Origin: Epiperipatus broadwayi
Lineage: Eukaryota > Onychophora > Udeonychophora > Euonychophora > Peripatidae
Length of the DNA stretch: 64,000 nt
Assembly (NCBI GenBank): GCA_028023455.1
Contig: JAQFVV010006238.1
Span: forward strand, 5,280,572 to 5,344,571
Direction of reading: 5' to 3'
Shown: piece by piece, positions 1 to 12,810 of the stretch
Position numbering within the stretch: the first letter of the stretch is position 1
Layout: every line of letters starts with the position of its first letter
The notes under the pieces: model-generated
Told to the model about the DNA's origin: nothing
The model's database searches: none
Seen by the model: only the letters and a program-made list of their open reading frames with translations
Position numbers and translations under genes: made by a program

Positions 1-340
1 TCAAGAATGTTAAATAACATTTTGGTATTGGAAGGAAATTTATATCTGCAATAAGAAAAAAAGATGGAATTATTACTAAAAAGAGAGATGACATCATGAA
101 ATTGGTAGAAGATTTTTATCAAGAATTATATAGTAATAAAGAACAAGACCTCCTATATCTATTACATCTTCCGAATTGCCCAGAATTTTAAATGAAGAAG
201 TGAGACATACAATTAAATGTATGAAAAAAGGAAAGGCTCCAGGAAATGATGGAATTATAATTGATATATTAAAAGAAGGAGGTGAAGAAATAGAAACAAT
301 TTTAGCAAAGTTATAGACCAAATGTCTAAATGATAAAGAT

Positions 341-562
341 GTGCTGGAAGATTGGAAGAATGCAGTAATAATATTAATATTTAAAAAAGGTGATAAAGAA
401 GATATTAGAAATTACAGACCTATCAGCCTTTTATCAGTTTTATATAAAATTTTTACCAAGATAATTACAACTCGTCTACAGAGAACTTTGGATTTCCACC
501 AACCAAGAGAACAAGCTGGATTTAAAAGTGGTTTTAGTGCAATAGATCATATCCAGCTATAG
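341..562 (+). pseudogene. RTE reverse transcriptase fragment: finger subdomain between two stops
   Basis: This 73-codon open stretch of copy A lies between the nonsense codons at 314-316 and 560-562 and begins at a GTG, so its start is not a real one. It encodes the WKNA..LIFKKGD and NYRPISLL blocks and ends at AGFKSGFSAIDHIQ, which are fingers-to-palm motifs shared by RTE/BovB-like reverse transcriptases. It is a fragment of the LINE ORF and not a separate gene. Confidence 0.9.
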
Positions 563-595
563 AGAGAAGTCATAGAAAGGACAAATGAATATGAG

Positions 596-1378
596 TTGTC
601 ATTATGTTTTGGATTTGTAGATTATGAAAAGGCATTCGATTCTATACACATTTCTTCAGTGATTAAAGCATTGGATCATCAAGGTATAGATCCAGGATAT
701 TGTCATATTTTAAAGAATATTTATAAAAATGCAACAGCAACAATTAGATTACATAATAATACTGGAAAAATCAACATTGAGAAAGGTGTAAGGCAAGGTG
801 ACTCCATATCTCCAAAACTTTTTACAGCAGTGCTGCAAGAAGTATTTTGTGGATTAAAATGGGAAACTAAAGGAATGAAAGTAAATGGAGAGTATTTAAG
901 TCATTTAGATTTTGCAGATGATGTAGTTGTTTTTGCAAATAATGCTTCAGAGCTGCAGGAAATGTTGCAGGAGTTAGCAGATGAAAGTAGAAAAGTAGGA
1001 CTAAAGATAAATGTTAAAAAGACTAAAGTAATGTTTAATCGATTTGCTCAAAATATGAAAATAAAGATTGATTATGAAGAATTAGAAGAAGTTAACAGTT
1101 ACAAATACCTAGGTCAGATTATTAATACAGATGGAAACATAATGAAGGAAATTAATCATAGAATTAAACTTGGTTGGAGTGCTTTTGGTAGAAATAACTT
1201 GATACTAAAAGGAAATATGCCTATGTGTTTGAAAAGAATGGTTTTTAACAAATGTGTTTTACCAGTTCTTACTTATGGATCTGAGACTTGGACACTCAAT
1301 AGAAGAGCAATACAGAGACTTCAGACCACTCAAAGAAGTATGGAGAGGTGTATGTTGGGAGTAACAAGAAGAGATTGA
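596..1378 (+). pseudogene. RTE reverse transcriptase fragment: palm and thumb with FADD catalytic box
   Basis: This 260-codon open stretch is the longest coding relic in the window. It carries FVDYEKAFDSI (palm motif A, with its catalytic Asp), GVRQGDSISPKLF (motif B), LDFADDVVV (motif C) and the KYLGQII block (motif E), all in expected order. The domain reads on past the TGA at 1376-1378 into the 1442-1678 stretch (GHIARR, RRRWIKLGE), so the TGA is an internal nonsense mutation. The protein is an RNA-directed DNA polymerase of an RTE-type retrotransposon and has no host role that I can see. Confidence 0.92.
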
Positions 1379-1701
1379 AAATGCAATGTATGGGTAAGAG
1401 AACAAACAGGTGTTACTGACATCATTGAAAAAATTAAAAGATTGAAATGGAGTTGGGCTGGGCATATTGCTAGAAGAAATGATAATAGATGGACAATTGA
1501 AATTTTAAACTGGATTCCAAGAGATTGTAAAAGACCCAGAAAGAGACCACAAGTGAGATGTATGGATGAAATAAGAAAATGTGCAGGGGTGTTGTGGAAA
1601 AGAGAAACTAAAGATCGGAGAAGATGGATTAAACTTGGAGAGACCTTCATCCTGCAGTGGATTGATAATGGTTGGTGATGATGATGATGATGATGATGAT
1701 A

Positions 1702-3060
1702 TATATATAGTAAGAGATAGTAAATGTCCAAACAACAATTATAGACTACCATATGCAATGTATACAGACTTTATTGTTTTTTAAATATATATATAATATT
1801 TACATATTTCTAAAATGCTTTGTATCTGAGTTTGAATCAGTTCTCAGCTGCATAATTTACATTTAAAAAACTTTAAATTCTTTTAGTTGGATGGAATTAA
1901 TTTCTAGACCTAACACTAGGTGTACATAAAGGTTAAAGGTCATTAATCTTCCACAGTGAAAAATGTAAAAGCATATTTTTCAGGAGCTGGGATTTTGATA
2001 TTATTAAGGTGTTAAGAAAATAAATAAAAATAATAATATGTTGTTGTATTGGCAGGGACAAATGACTTTATAAATAGGGCCACTGAAAAATCAATATGAT
2101 ATTTGAGAATATGATTATAAATTAAAAAGAAAAAATGGGCATGTAAGAATAATGAGATTATGTGCGATATTGGGATAAAATTAAATAAAGTTTGTGGATT
2201 TACGTTGAGGCTAAAATGTTTGCGATTGAATAGTAGTGTAATGTTGTTTAGATGTTTAAGATGTGTTTATTAGAAATAGATATTAATTAAAAAGAGACAG
2301 GTTATATTTATTAAAAAGAAGATATAAAGCCTTAGGTGAAACAATCTATACTACTTACATAAATGTGAAATTTTTTTGTTTGTTTGGGACTTTATAACTC
2401 AAATGTTGCACCAACCATGAAAGATTTTGCATGATTTTTTTGTCTTTATTTGTATAAAATTTTCTAAATATAAATTTTTGCTTTAATTGTTTTTAAAAAA
2501 ATTGTAATTTCCTATATAAAAATGTATGGAAATCTATATCATAATTGTTTTTGAATGTCATCATAAAAAAAACCAAACAGAGGGCAGCACGGATTAAAAG
2601 ATTACAGAGTTGGAAAAAAATTTTAAATGAAAAGTGTAGTTTTTAGTAAAGCAAATTTAAAATTTGATTTTGTAAATATATTTTAAATTAATTAAATACA
2701 TTTGTATCATGTATTTAATTTCTCATTTGAATAATGACAATTTAAATTAGTTATAATAATGAATTTAATAACCTTTTAGGAATTTAGCTTAAATATATAT
2801 CTAACACATGTTAAAGCAAAAACAAATTAAATGACACAGATATAGCAAGAGAAGTGCTACAGAATTTGACAAACTTTTACTATGAAATTGATAAACTTTT
2901 AAAAATGTCAGTTTATATATATTTACATAAAACAATAAAGTTTAAAATGCCAGGGGTATAGAAATAAGACTACTATTGAATTTGATAAACTTTTACTATT
3001 TCTACATTTTATATTTCCAGGTATGTAAATTATACCTGTATTCAAATATTATATTTTTCT
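1702..3060. other. No recognisable gene; A+T-rich sequence
   Basis: I see only A+T-rich, stop-laden sequence with short AT runs. No coding similarity, RNA gene or clear repeat boundary is visible. Confidence 0.5.
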
Positions 3061-3074
3061 TTAAGTATATTCTC

Positions 3075-3112
3075 AGATACAATTTATCCAAACCACTTTG
3101 AACACTTTTTAG
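3075..3112 (+). repeat. Inverted partner of the repeat at 7880-7915
   Basis: The stretch ATACAATTTATCCAAA ... CACTTTTTAGCA recurs in opposite orientation at 7880-7915, with a 6-8 base insertion here. Both copies are followed, reading outward from AGCA, by a TA-rich microsatellite. They could be termini of one element of about 4.8 kb or two copies of a dispersed repeat. Confidence 0.45.
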
Positions 3113-3119
3113 CAAAATT

Positions 3120-5300
3120 CTTTTATATATATATATTCTAACAAATAAATTAATCTTAAATATAAATTACGAATTTCCTAAATGTAAATATACGAACGAT
3201 GAATTTCTTAAGTATCAATTATATATGCGATGTATAGATTAATATATTTCATACATCTAAATTAAATATATATAATTTCTCAAGTACAATGTATAATAAG
3301 TATAATGTATAATCTCCTTTGTGCGACCGCGTTACAAGCCAATTGTAACTAAATAAAAATCAATTCTAACAAACGAAAAGTCATTCTTTATTTCGTTAAC
3401 TTTATAAAAACTTATTAAATTAACATGAAACACATTTTGCAATCTCTCGATCGGTCATCCACATTGGATTTTAAATAGCATTAAAATGATTGGGAAAGTT
3501 TAAAAATATCACAAATATTATTGGATAGTTTAAGCTAATTATAACTTTATTCTAACCAATGAGAATTTCTATTCAAATGGTCTCATAGCATTTAAACACT
3601 TGCAGCTAAATTGCATGCCAATTATAACATTTTAAGGATAGATCGATGGATGTTTCACCATTCCCAACTGACACTATTTCTGAAGCCTATTGGGATGATG
3701 ATGATGGTACAGCACATCTATAAATTTAATTGCCAGGGTGCCAAATTGCAACTTTAATAAAATATAAAGGTTAAATCTGAATTCAATACTCTTAGTAATA
3801 ATATTTCATGAATGGGTTAATGCATAATCGATTTAGAGAACACTGAGAGTGCGTTTTAATCGATAATATTAATATCTGTAGTAATTTTTGGTTATTCCCA
3901 GCGCACTCCCATTCACTATGATTAAAGCTACAATTAAATTTTATTCTAGTTACAAAGTTCTATATCCATCTCCACCTTCCTGATCCATCCCTCTATCAAC
4001 TTCACATCCATATGTCTATTACACTATTATTTATTTGACCATTAAAATTTACATTTTTGCTAGCTCATTTCCCCTTATAATCTCTTCTCAGGGTTTTTTG
4101 AATAATTAGGTGAGGAAATCGAATAAGCTGCGATAGATTATTGGTGATAAACACCCCTCTCATGATCACCTCCGAGGTGATCTTGGGTTGTCTTTAATGC
4201 AGTTTAATATTTGTTTACATTAAAGCTCAGAATATTTTAAGCTTATTAAAATCTTTTAGAAATACATTATGAACCTATTCACTATTATAACAAAATTATA
4301 AGGAAGTGCGTCTGGAGAAAGGTTTGAATACAACGGGTGGGAAAAGGATTTTATGCCCACCCCACTGCACTCGTTATCATTCAATAACTATCTCTATTCA
4401 CAGTTTATACTTCAATAATATTAAATTATTTGGTAATTTTAAGTATCTGAAATTAACCTTTTAAATAATTTTACTGAATATTAGTTACATACATGATAAT
4501 TCAAATATTAATAATAATATATTGATGTATGATTGGATTGGAAATATCCAGATAATAATAACCCACAAAAACACTGAGACATACACAAATTTTATTTAAA
4601 ACAAATAACAAATTTTATTTGACAAACTATAATTCAATACAAAAACATATACATTATATTTATGCTTTCATTTTATCTTAAATATAGTGAATACCAATTT
4701 CTTCCCATGTTCAATGCTTTCTCTTTTATTACTGATTTGTTTTAGAACTAATTTCCCCCCTAATTAAATTTAATAATTTTATTTAACGAATCTAAAATTA
4801 ATATTCCCTCACAAATTTCTTGATCTTATCCTATCATCCTGATCAAACATTCTTTTGCCCTAATCTTTACAACAGAGATATCTTAATAATAGTGAGACTA
4901 AGCCATTGCAAATAAATTGGCATTAAGATCAATCATCATCATAATGCATACACTCTATGCTCATGTTCTTTTGACATAATAATATTTTAACAATATTACC
5001 TTTCCAGCGAAGTTCTCAGCTGGCCATGTAAATATTGATTAAATAAATTTATATACACATTGCTTATGCTTACGCTTAAACATTCGTAAGTTTTATCCAA
5101 CCCTTAATTTCACATTTATCAACATTATTATTTTAGTCTCAATTGATAAATTAAATCTATAAAACAATATTCAAATACACTAATTGCACACACATTATCT
5201 GCATTCATTCTGACATTAAATTGAGTTTGCGACCTGGTATCCGATACTTATAATAATGCTTATCATGGTTATCTCTCATACACACGTAAGTAATATCAAA
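3120..5300. other. Unclassified sequence with a 9-bp palindrome
   Basis: No coding region was recognised. A perfect 9-bp inverted repeat (GATCACCTC/GAGGTGATC) lies near 4164-4182. The stretch is less extremely A+T-rich around 3.65-4.4 kb, which may mark an unrecognised old element. Confidence 0.35.
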
Positions 5301-5524
5301 TATTAATATGAGGCAGGCAGTGACCCAAATAGGAGAGAACCTTTTCACTAAAGTTGAGATATGCTAGGATTTTTATTGCTAGTCATACAAAAACATAGGT
5401 ATACCAATCACCTCTGGCCATCAAAATAAGAAACCTTCTTACAGTGTAGAGAATACTCAAGTGGGAAAACTCTTCCACTGGTTTCAAATACTTTATGAAT
5501 ATAGCATAAATCTTAGTGAGCTAG

Positions 5525-5582
5525 ACTTCACTGGCTTTGTGGAGACCTTTGTCTATTCACATATATATAGGTCGAAACATCA
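5525..5582 (+). other. Possible decayed hammerhead motif of PLE type
   Basis: A GACCT/AGGTC stem (5544-5548 with 5569-5573) is followed directly by GAAAC (5574-5578) and ATC, as in stem II, the GAAA box and the cleavage triplet of minimal hammerheads. The upstream CUGANGA box is not intact (TTTGTGGA is in its place). The same GAAACATC ending occurs at the PLE 3' end at 41.85 kb. This is suggestive only. Confidence 0.25.
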
Positions 5583-5924
5583 AATTATACAAGTAAAACT
5601 TTTATATCTTTAATATTCTTGGAACTAATGCACCGGAATATGAGCCTATAAATTTTCCAAGCATTGATCAGGTTGTTTCTGGCCTTAAATCTATGATAAC
5701 AATAATAATAAATAATAAGAAATGTGTATAAAATTCTCAAAACTATTTCCATGCACTTTTATAAGAAAATGATGATGTTATAGCTCAATAGACAGCAATT
5801 TTATTTATAAGTCTAAGCATTTGACAATAACTTCTGATACCAACAATAATATCTCTAAGTTTAAGTTTTGTTAAAAAAATAAAATTGTAAAGCATTTTAA
5901 ATAAGGCATATCAGAACGACATGT

Positions 5925-6090
5925 TATCAATTTCACCTACCCCCAAAATGACAATAATAGCAAAAGCATTTAAATAAACATATATAAAATCATCTGATAT
6001 CAATATCATCTACCCCTAGAATGTTAAAAAAACATTTAAATAAACATATACAAAATCATCTGATATCAATCTCTGCCCCCAAAATAAGAC
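5925..6090 (+). repeat. Short tandem repeat, about 70-bp unit, 2.3 copies
   Basis: Units begin near 5927, 5999 and 6064 with ATCAAT, then CTACCCC or GCCCCC, and share CATTTAAATAAACATATA and AAAATCATCTGAT. The third unit is cut short. Units differ by indels. No function is evident. Confidence 0.75.
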
Positions 6091-6099
6091 AACGGTAAT

Positions 6100-7853
6100 T
6101 ATAACATGAATTAATTTTAAAATAGATGATATACATGATACACTACAAAGAAAGAAATTCTTTTTTTTAAGTAAATGTCCTACACACATAAAAAGTGAAT
6201 AAAAAAATTATACTTATATAAAGTTCTTTAGCAAGTGTCCTCCAAAATCCAGGTTTCCATTTTTTCTTTTTCCTTTCCTCCTTAATCAGTTTGTAAGAGC
6301 ACATAAGTCTTTGTAGCAAAAAGTTCTTTTGATAGAGTTTGGTTCCTCTGCCATCATATATACAATTTTTATTTTGCTGAACTGTGTTCCTCATTTCCAA
6401 TTTTATGCAGGTTACAGAAACTTTTTAATTTTATGCAGATTTCAGTTAAACAGCATTCATTTAACTATTTCACAATATAAGTCTGTTTTGATTGTCTTTT
6501 TTCATCTTTGAATTCATTTTATATATTTAAATTGACTTATATATACATTAAACTTCTGGGTTTTAAATTTTACTATTTTCTGATACAATCATGATTATTG
6601 GTTAACTTCTGGAGATTAAAGAAAAATGTGTGCCCACTTAAAATTTATTCACTATACATTGTCTTTTCTTAAGACAATGGTAGATTTAGTCAAGTTATTC
6701 TTAAGAGACAAAAAGTAACAATAAACGATTTTTAAATTTTATAGCACAGTTTTCTCTAAGTCAATGAAAGAAAACTTGCAATAGAAAAATTCAAATATAA
6801 AAGGGTCCCCTCCCGTCTGCTAACACAGAGTTTTTATAGAGAAATGCCACCTAGCCATTCTCTTTCTTAATTAATTGACTTGTTCCCTTTTCTCTATTTA
6901 ATTTTTAACCTTTTTGCTCTTTCAGAAAACCAGGCCCACTTCACATCTGTATTTTAACAGATGACCACAATTAATTTTACAATTCAATAGCTATAATTGC
7001 CAATTAATTTTTGACATTTCACAGACTATCATCATTAATGGTCCACTTAAATTCCTTGATGAAAATTGGTATCATTTAAATGCCTTGATAATTGATTAAG
7101 TAATATAATACTGTGAAACCTACACTAAAAGTAAATAACAGAAAAAACTTTCTTATTTTTTCCATTAAATAATGAAAAAAATATATTTTATAGCCCAATT
7201 TCAAACCCAGACTTTGAATTAATATTGGCTGCTAATATTAAACTTACTAAAATGATTTAATTTTTTATTTAAAGATTGCTTTACAACATGCAAGGAATGA
7301 TTATTAATTGTGAATTTTACAATTGAGATCCACAATTAGATTATATACACACACACATTGCAGGTATATAATTTTTTTACTTAACCTTTAATACTTTAAT
7401 CCTTAATTATAATCCTTAATTATTATAACTATATTATTATTATTTTTTCCTTTACTCTCATGAACTATTTATTTCTAACTTATTAGTATAAAATAATGTC
7501 CATTCATCATCACTATCCAACCTAGTTTTAATAGTCACACATCTTCTCCCTTTTCTCAGTTAACTTATCAGCAAACATATATATCTTGCTTTTCTAATAT
7601 ATTTTTAATAATAACTTGACCCATCAATTAAATAAACTAATTTTTTGGCTAAAAATACCTTAATAATAATTTTCAGATTGTTTCCTAAGTCAAACATACA
7701 CAATCCTTATAAATATGGGTTTGAACTTGGTCTTGGCTAAAATTTTGCTTATTTAGAAAAAAAAAAAAAGAACTATGAGGAAAAATTTTATTGAACCTTC
7801 TCTTTCATAGTTAACTTAAAAAAATGGAGTCTTGGACAAATCCAAGGATTACA

Positions 7854-7886
<33 letters not shown>

Positions 7887-8550
7887 CTAAAAAGTGTTTT
7901 GGATAAATTGTATTTATATAAGGTATTACAGCAAAATAAAGGAAAGAGTGATTTTGGTAATATATTCTCAGATGATAAAGTAAGTTTTAAATATATTTAA
8001 TTAGCATGTGAGAAAGTAAGTTTTAAAATGGTATGTGTATTTGCCTGATTTTAAAGATTAACCTCCATTAGTTAACTAAAATGCTAATATGGATATAACA
8101 ATAAAAAAAAAAATATATAAGAAATAGAAAAAATAAGTGCAGGAAATAGGCTCCTATTACTTATCTTGTAAAAAATGTTGACTTACAATAAGTAAAACAA
8201 AGGTAACTTTTCTACAGTATTGAAAAAATATTATTATTCTATTATTTATCTGTTTACAATATATATATATATAAATAAAAAAAAAAAAATATATATATAT
8301 ATAAACACACCTATTCATAGACCATAGATTTTTTCTTTATAGTACATAGCTCTATTTAAGCAATAATGACTTAAACTTAATTATGGCATGTCAATAATAT
8401 TGACATTAAGAAAAGATTTGGGCATTGGGCATTTCATCATCAGATTTTCAATGGTATGAATGACCAAAGAATTGGAGGGTGGAGTAGATTGAGGCCTGTC
8501 CATTAAAGGGTGAAGATTTCCTATCTTAATATATACTGGGCACTGATTAT
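6100..8550. other. No recognisable gene; A+T-rich, simple repeats
   Basis: It contains (TA)n(TG)n near 7856-7886 and mirrored TA/poly-A blocks near 8260-8305. Open frames here are short and show no family motifs. Confidence 0.45.
7880..7915 (-). repeat. Inverted partner of the repeat at 3075-3112
   Basis: It reads TGCTAAAAAGTG then TTTTGGATAAATTGTAT, the reverse complement of 3075-3112 apart from a small insertion there. It follows a (TA)n(TG)n tract. Confidence 0.45.
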
Positions 8551-8552
8551 CT

Positions 8553-8565
8553 CTCTCTTTCTCTT

Positions 8566-8644
<79 letters not shown>
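8553..8644. repeat. Compound (CT)n(AT)n microsatellite
   Basis: A run of CT/TCTTT repeats passes directly into about 28 AT dinucleotides. The apparent open frame across it is only simple-sequence translation. Confidence 0.95.
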
Positions 8645-8646
<2 letters not shown>

Positions 8647-11600
8647 GAGATGATAATCTGGACCATCTAATGAGTGTTTGTTCAACACAAAACACGAATA
8701 TTGGAGATCATTTATCTTTTTCACATGTGTGTGGTTATGCATATCTGTTGAATGAGAAGAGTGGTTGGTTGAAGGGAGCTTAAAAGTCTGTGTTCAAATC
8801 TCCTATATTACATCTAGATTCCAGGTAAATAAAATATACTTGTATTTATAATAAATTCAATAAAATTAAATGCGAGCAATAGTCACGCATTTTTCATCCT
8901 CAAAAAAATGTTGACTTACAATAATTTTTAAATAACCTGACTTTTCTGTAATACTTTATAAATTATTTTAAACAATATTAAAAATTATAAAATACAATAA
9001 ATTATTTACTATTAAAACTAATAGCGATGTGGATAATAAATTAATATTTTATTAAGCGCTTTATAAATTATGTACTTTAAACAATATTAAAAAATCCAAT
9101 ATTTTAAAGAATTCTTAAAATATATTTTTATTATTTTTTTATGTATATAATACATGCTAATACCAGACAATTTTTGTGGTAAATAGCTAAAGTAAATTAT
9201 TATAGAATACCTGTATTCACTCAGAGATCGCATACCAGGAGGCTTGGAAAAAATATAGGTTCCTTTTTTTATTTGGACACACGTGTTACAATTATTGCCA
9301 TTGTCAATAATAAGATTTGTTAATGAAGTTATTAATCAAACCATACCATAAAAATGAATAAATAGTTAGGCACTTATGTCTATGCATACAGAAAACCAAC
9401 AACTATCTCATAAATTAGCACTATTGTAGCTAAGAACTGGGATATTATCACGTGATTCTGGAGATTAAATCAGTCATTTCTTCTCCTTATAAATCAATAT
9501 GATAATATTTATTATTTGAATTAGATATGCATGATTCTACTGAAGAAATAAATAATTATATATATATTGAAAAACACATAAATAAAATGTCAGGAACTGT
9601 AACTCTTGAAACTTAATTAACATATATAAATGAATATTATATGTAATTATTCAAATTAGTAATGCATGATTCTGATCAATAGAATAAAATTTAATAATAA
9701 TAAAACTCATGAAAAAAATGCATATTTTAATATATTATAACTTCTAAATATTATGCCAGGAACAAATTCCATGAAAGTAACTAATATTTACAAATGATTA
9801 ATATTTGCAATTAATCAACTTTCTGTTTAGACATGCCTTGACTATATTATATATATCAGAGTTTATGCTTAATAATTATTAATAGTAATTAAATTATCAA
9901 GTGAGAAATGTATTTAAACTAAAATACTAAAAGTTAAATATTCAGTAGTATAACTGATTATAAAATGATATATTTTTTGCAATATTGCTTTTGATAATTC
10001 ATTTATTATTATTTCTTTTAAATAATATATAAATATAAAAGCCATGAAACAGTTAGATATTGCATTATATTAATTTATTCTACTAATGCGAGCAAAGACA
10101 GAGTTACAGCTAGTTTATAATAAATTTTAATATCTGCTAAACTAAATGAAGATTAGTAGCTGATATATATATATATATATATTGTACCGTTTATTTATAT
10201 ATGATACAAATATATTGGCATTTGGTAAAAGCTAAAACAAGAAGTAAATTTAGCGATTTTATTAAAAGATGCAATTAAATTTTTTTTTTACTTGGTATAA
10301 TTTTTTTTTTTAAACATACAATGAAAGTTACATTTTTCGTTCATACTTTTTTTATGTGATTAAAAATAAAAGTTAAAATTGGAAAAAATAAAAACAGGCA
10401 GATTACTAATCCAGATAAACTAAAGAAAAGAAAGAATTCCACATGCAGATTTCAATTAAAATTTTTTTTAACTCTGATTAAAGATGGTGGAATTATGTTT
10501 AAAAAAAAGACTTTATAACTAAAATTTAAGAAGGAATATACAATATTATTATCTTGTATGTTGATAAAAGAACAAGAGAAAATATATGCAGAAGTCTGAA
10601 AACAATACCTCTAGTATAAAAGAAAGAATACCTGTGTGATCAGGGTCTTGTCTGTTTTTCTTTTGGCTGGTCCTTGATCACGAAATCCAGGACCACTCTA
10701 TATTGAAATAATTCTTCATGCTGGGGTGGACTGAAGCTTCTGACATCATTCATCATGAAGACCGCCATTCCCAGAAAAGCTTTTGTGACTAGCCTTTAGA
10801 ACCAGGATCAAGAACAAATTAAAACTAATGGCACGAGCTCATTCTTCCTCATAGAAAAACTATGCATGGTAATCAGCAATCTTTGTAAACTTGCTAAACT
10901 TACTGGTAAGCTATGATTACTTATTCCTGATTGTCACTAAAAATTAAGCTTATAATATAAACCTGATAGAGACATTAATTTTCTCATTCAAGAGACTTTC
11001 ATTTTAAAGAACTTTCTAGAAGAAATTTGAAAGTGAACTGTAATTGTTTAACTGTTTTTTTTTATTAATTGATTCATGTCTGAATTAATGTGCGTGCATT
11101 CTTTCCAACTTATTAGTAATTTATCTTTAAATATTTTAATTTGTTAGAATAAAATATTTTTTTCCAATATCAACTTTTCATTATGTGTTATTAATGATAG
11201 TTATTAAATTGATTAATGTTTAGTTTATTAGCATTTGAGTGTATAAATTATCTTACCAATATTCTTATTTCTTAATTAAGTCCAAGAAGAATATTTTTTT
11301 TCTTACAGTAACTAAATTACAGGAAAGCAAAAACCCAGTCTTTAAAATTATTACTTTATAAGTTACGATATGCTTTATGCAGAATCAATGAGTCTAAGAC
11401 TTTGGCGCCCTCTTTTATAAATTAAAGACTGATTCTTCCAGCAATTGAAATCATATTAATTCTTGGGTTGAGTTAATCAGGAAATATAGCTATGTTTTTA
11501 AAAATATGAATGAAATATTTTTGTTCTTCATAGCTTGATTAACTCATGCACCCTACTGTGAAATTGAAGGTCTATCAAAACATGAAAATGTTACAATATA

Positions 11601-11918
11601 TATATAATAATAAAACAAGTCATAAATTTCATAACTAATTCGTTATATGTATAGAGAGTTTTGTCTGTTTTAATAACATTGAGAATTACAACACAAATAA
11701 ATATTATAAAGTACCATTAAACCTCAACTCATTCTTGCCAAACTTAAAAAAAAACCTCTCAGTATTCCCAACCCAAATCACCAATTTCCAACACAAATCA
11801 CAACTCTTCAGCCATCCATTTCATTGAAAATCTGATAATGGAACATTCAAATCCCACGTTAGTGCCAAAGTTGTCATCCTATCCATGTTGACATTAGTCA
11901 TTCTGATCCTCATGTACT

Positions 11919-11988
11919 GGAGAATAAGTGGATTTAAGAAACAATACCCATTAGTTACCAGAGAATAAGTGAATTTAAGAAACAATAA
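11919..11988 (+). repeat. Local direct duplication, two 28-bp copies
   Basis: GAGAATAAGTG, then ATTTAAGAAACAATA, occurs at about 11920-11947 and again at 11961-11988 with one difference and a spacer of about 13 bp. Confidence 0.8.
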
Positions 11989-12743
11989 TATAAAACTAAT
12001 TTTTCCTCTCCTAGAGTCATCAAAATATTTATATACAAATTACAAATGGCACTATTGTATGGAGAGTTTTACCATTGTTTAAAATAAAAATGTGTTTATA
12101 TTTATCATGATAAAAACAAACATGAGATTTTGGATGAAATAGTCACCAGTGACTCATAAGTCACACTTTGCCAACTCCTGGAGTAGACCAATATTAATTT
12201 CTGTTATAGTATGCTGAATATACAGTGGAGGATTTTTTAAAATTATTTCACATTTAGATGAAGGTTAAATATTTATGATCTTTTACTCTTAAAGAAATAT
12301 GTTTAAATTTAGACATGTAAATAAAATAAAAAAGTAACATGGTGGAGTGTAAAGCTGACAAAAGAAGTTTTTCAGAGGAGACCTGAAAATTTCTATAAAA
12401 ATGTTTAAAGAAAGGGCTACAGATGTTGATTTAAATTTTGATATATAATCAAGAAGGTAGAATATATAAAAAAGAGGGGAGGATTTTTTTTTTATAAGAG
12501 AAACATTAGAATTGTTACACATCATTGGGGAGCACCTGAGAGATGAAGAAAAACCATATCTTCAGAAATGTGAACTAAAGTTGTTACATATTATATTTAG
12601 ATATTTTAGAAAGAAATTGTAAGCAGCATGTTTGGATTAGAGTGAAATTGGATAAGAAGAAATGGATATTTATTATAGTAATTACATTTAATTATTTGTC
12701 AATGGGGGAATTTAAAAAAGAGGAATGAGTATATTTGAGAAGC

Positions 12744-12810
12744 ATACCATTTACACCTATAAATAAATAAAGAGTATTGATAAAGTATTTAAGAAAGGTG
12801 TAAATGGTAT
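12744..12810. repeat. Perfect 15-bp inverted repeat
   Basis: ATACCATTTACACCT at 12744-12758 is the exact reverse complement of 12796-12810, with a 37-bp spacer. It could be the ends of a tiny MITE or a chance hairpin. Confidence 0.6.

Larger units (their letters stand above)
1..1701 (+). mobile_element. RTE-family LINE, 3' part with reverse transcriptase (copy A, enters from window edge)
   Basis: This is the C-terminal two thirds of a non-LTR retrotransposon polyprotein, which would copy its RNA at a nicked target. In one frame (codons in phase with position 341) it reads through the finger motif NYRPISL, the palm, the catalytic FADD box at 911-922 (both Asp present), then TYGSETWTL and GHIARR in the C-terminal region. 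This order is typical of the RTE clade. The 5' end lies outside the window. The frame is broken by in-frame stops at 314-316 (TAG), 560-562 (TAG) and 1376-1378 (TGA), so the copy is dead, but the remaining frame is intact over about 1.3 kb, which suggests fairly recent insertion. The final TGA at 1676-1678 runs straight into a (TGA)n tail up to 1701; RTE elements typically have almost no 3' UTR and a short microsatellite tail. The 1-530 part is nearly identical to the copy at 56.5-57.0 kb. Confidence 0.93.

Noticed and set aside
8381-8695. 104-codon minus-strand open frame
   Set aside because: Its middle is only the (AT)n and (CT)n microsatellite. The ends show no family motif.
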